Position numbers and translations under genes: made by a program. The notes under the pieces were generated by a model. It was not told the origin of the DNA. It ran no database searches and saw only the letters and a list, made by a program, of their open reading frames with translations. DNA of 64,000 nt. It comes from Chondrosia reniformis (Eukaryota > Porifera > Demospongiae > Chondrillida > Chondrillidae). This document shows positions 63,815-64,000 of this stretch, piece by piece. Within the stretch, counting starts at the first letter, position 1. Every line of letters begins with the position of its first letter. The DNA lies in the NCBI GenBank assembly GCA_947172415.1, contig OX359191.1, positions 3,410,001 through 3,474,000 on the forward strand. Direction: 5' to 3'.

Positions 63815-64000
63815 ACTAGTTGTGTGAACTAGTTGTACCTACTAATTTTATGTACTAGTTAAATGTGCTAGCATTATATATATACTAGTTGTATGGACTA
63901 GTTTCTAGTTGTATGTACTAGGTTTATGTACCCGTTCTATGTACTAGTCGTATGTACTTTTTATAATAACTAGGTATATGTGTATTTACTAGTTGTGTGT
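63815..64000 (+). repeat. 13-bp satellite, forward, to the window end
   Basis: Forward satellite that still mirrors sequence left of 41,355 (for example the TAGAACGGGTACATAAAACT run), so the inverted duplication extends beyond the window. Confidence 0.85.

Noticed and set aside
1..64000. Regular short repeats suggesting a CRISPR array
   Set aside because: Units are 13 bp with no unique spacers, vary continuously and reverse orientation; the genome is eukaryotic.

Overview
The window is eukaryotic, almost certainly from an invertebrate animal. It is AT-rich and shows GT-AG introns, a TATA box, and fragments of EnSpm/CACTA, Penelope-like, non-LTR and pogo-like mobile elements. The mix would suit an aquatic invertebrate such as a sponge or cnidarian, but nothing here fixes the species. 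I found no host gene, tRNA, rRNA, operon or CRISPR array.

Roughly three quarters of the window is one degenerate 13-bp satellite. It reads TTGTATGTACTAG on the + strand in some blocks ('forward') and CTAGTACATACAA in others ('reverse'). Orientation flips near 4.29, 26.75, 35.65, 45.57, 46.34 and 51.33 kb. Higher-order repeats built from satellite variants lie inside the blocks.

Mobile elements are set into the satellite. They are: two hairpin elements (2.70-3.46 and 41.36-42.19 kb) plus a shorter copy (63.53-63.81 kb); a family with a folded, cloverleaf-like terminus (4.38, 9.64, 43.43 and 60.33 kb); a truncated Penelope-like element between 183-bp inverted repeats (7.20-7.98 kb); a complete 7250-bp EnSpm/CACTA element (26,821-34,070); two copies of a 507-bp pogo-like MITE (48.23 and 58.20 kb); and a 5'-truncated non-LTR retrotransposon (55,889-57,434). 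Several have target-site duplications, and some have an unoccupied target elsewhere in the window.

The EnSpm element is the only gene-bearing region. On the minus strand it has a tnp2-family transposase gene, broken by one in-frame TAA, and a six-exon accessory gene whose splice sites I could follow base by base, broken by one probable 1-base deletion. On the plus strand, divergent from the accessory gene across a 179-bp promoter, is an intact 281-codon gene for a basic coiled-coil protein.

The right half of the window (about 41.3-63.8 kb) is a large inverted duplication. The hairpin, cloverleaf and pogo elements recur in mirror order with matching flanks. The non-LTR insertion is in the right arm only, and its empty site is readable in the left arm.
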